A DNA stretch of 45,290 nt from contig CAJQPP010000036.1 in assembly GCA_905480235.1 (NCBI GenBank), positions 1 through 45,290 on the forward strand. Reading direction: 5' to 3'. Position numbers and translations under genes: made by a program. Position 1 is the stretch's first letter. Every line of letters starts with the position of its first letter. The notes below the pieces were generated by a model. The model was not told where the DNA came from. It saw only the letters and a list, made by a program, of their open reading frames with translations, and searched no databases. Origin of the DNA: an uncultured Pirellulaceae bacterium. GTDB taxonomy: Bacteria; Planctomycetota; Planctomycetia; Pirellulales; Pirellulaceae. This document shows, one piece after another, positions 45,021 through 45,290 of the stretch.

Positions 45021-45290
45021 TGACTAATTCTAGCAAAACGCAAAAACCAGCGAAACCGCATCCAGATTTCCCGCTGTTTCCGCACGCTACGAAACGTTGG
45101 GCCAAAAAGGTGCGCGGCAAACTTCACTACTTTGGCCCGTGGCATGACCCCCAAGCTGCACTAGAAAAGTGGCTATCGCAAAAAGATGACCTGCTTGCTG
45201 GGAGGAAACCCCGTACTGCCGCAAATAATAAGGTGTCAGTTTTCGACGCCTGCAACCTATATCTTGACCATTTGCAGGAAATGGTTGACG
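45020..45290 (+). CDS. Tyrosine recombinase/phage-type integrase, N-terminal part (cut by window end)
   Basis: Ninety codons are visible from ATG 45020 to the window edge without a stop. The sequence (KPHPDFPLFPHATKRWAKKV, KLHYFGPWHDPQAALEKWL, SQKDDLLAGRKPR, then VFDACNLYLDHLQE) matches the N-terminal region of integrases that I know as common in planctomycetes. That region contains an arm-binding-like segment and the start of a SAM-like core-binding domain. The catalytic Arg-His-Arg-Tyr part lies outside the window, so activity cannot be judged. GGGAGG lies nine bases upstream, within the inverted repeat. It is 111 bases from the tRNA-Ser 5' end. Confidence 0.75.
   Translation, partial: MTNSSKTQKPAKPHPDFPLFPHATKRWAKKVRGKLHYFGPWHDPQAALEKWLSQKDDLLAGRKPRTAANNKVSVFDACNLYLDHLQEMVD

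Noticed and set aside
1..45290. CRISPR array or insertion sequence
   Set aside because: I saw no regularly spaced repeats of CRISPR size, no cas genes, and no transposase or paired terminal inverted repeats.

Overview
The window looks like a chromosomal segment from a planctomycete, probably of the Pirellula/Rhodopirellula group. This is judged from protein content only: a one-piece rhamnulose-phosphate aldolase/dehydrogenase, ThuA-like and 3-keto-disaccharide-hydrolase-like secreted proteins, a PDZ/HEAT secreted protein, a sialate-esterase-like enzyme, single-domain sulfotransferases, and an integrase N-terminus of a kind I associate with this phylum. Genes are mostly single or in pairs, on both strands, with base composition near 50% GC by eye and no abrupt change until the right end.

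Layout. 1-485: no gene recognised. 486-7144: a UvrD/PcrA-type helicase, a YfgM-like TPR membrane protein, a YraN-family protein, an EamA exporter, and a QueC-like enzyme divergent from a WYL regulator. The QueC-like protein lacks all the usual zinc cysteines. 7183-12178: citrate synthase, rhamnulokinase with a strong terminator, and a secreted LamG plus purple-acid-phosphatase-like protein. 12463-14968: an arsenite-methyltransferase-like enzyme with a Cys-rich tail, a sulfotransferase and a His-rich lipoprotein. 15204-21413: a sulfur-flavoured block with a fused four-cluster Fe-S/NrfD membrane protein and a cytoplasmic-looking molybdopterin oxidoreductase (together resembling SoeABC sulfite dehydrogenase), facing a cysteine dioxygenase and a TauE/SafE exporter. 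21613-29854: a BON protein, a large secreted protein, TrkA, UDP-glucuronate decarboxylase, a ThuA-like protein and a photolyase. 29994-35679: the bifunctional rhamnulose-phosphate aldolase, then a leftward set of pseudo-receiver, GcvT-like and FAD oxidoreductase genes. 36339-43172: three rightward secreted carbohydrate-related genes ending in a three-domain hydrolase/esterase/propeller fusion. 43173-45290: a degenerate stretch with a truncated gene remnant, then tRNA-Ser(UGA) and the start of a tyrosine recombinase whose ribosome-binding site sits in the loop of a perfect inverted repeat.

How the genes may work together (inference). Cysteine dioxygenase would feed sulfinate and then sulfite production, TauE/SafE would export sulfite, and the Mo/Fe-S/NrfD complex would oxidise it into the quinone pool. 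Rhamnulokinase and the aldolase/dehydrogenase are consecutive steps of L-rhamnose breakdown, although about 20 kb apart. The 36-43 kb trio looks like an extracellular or periplasmic polysaccharide-processing unit.

The observations I rate highest are the zinc-less QueC relative beside a WYL regulator, the fused SoeB-SoeC-like protein with its sulfur neighbours, the triple fusion at 40341-43172, and the integrase leader next to tRNA-Ser.
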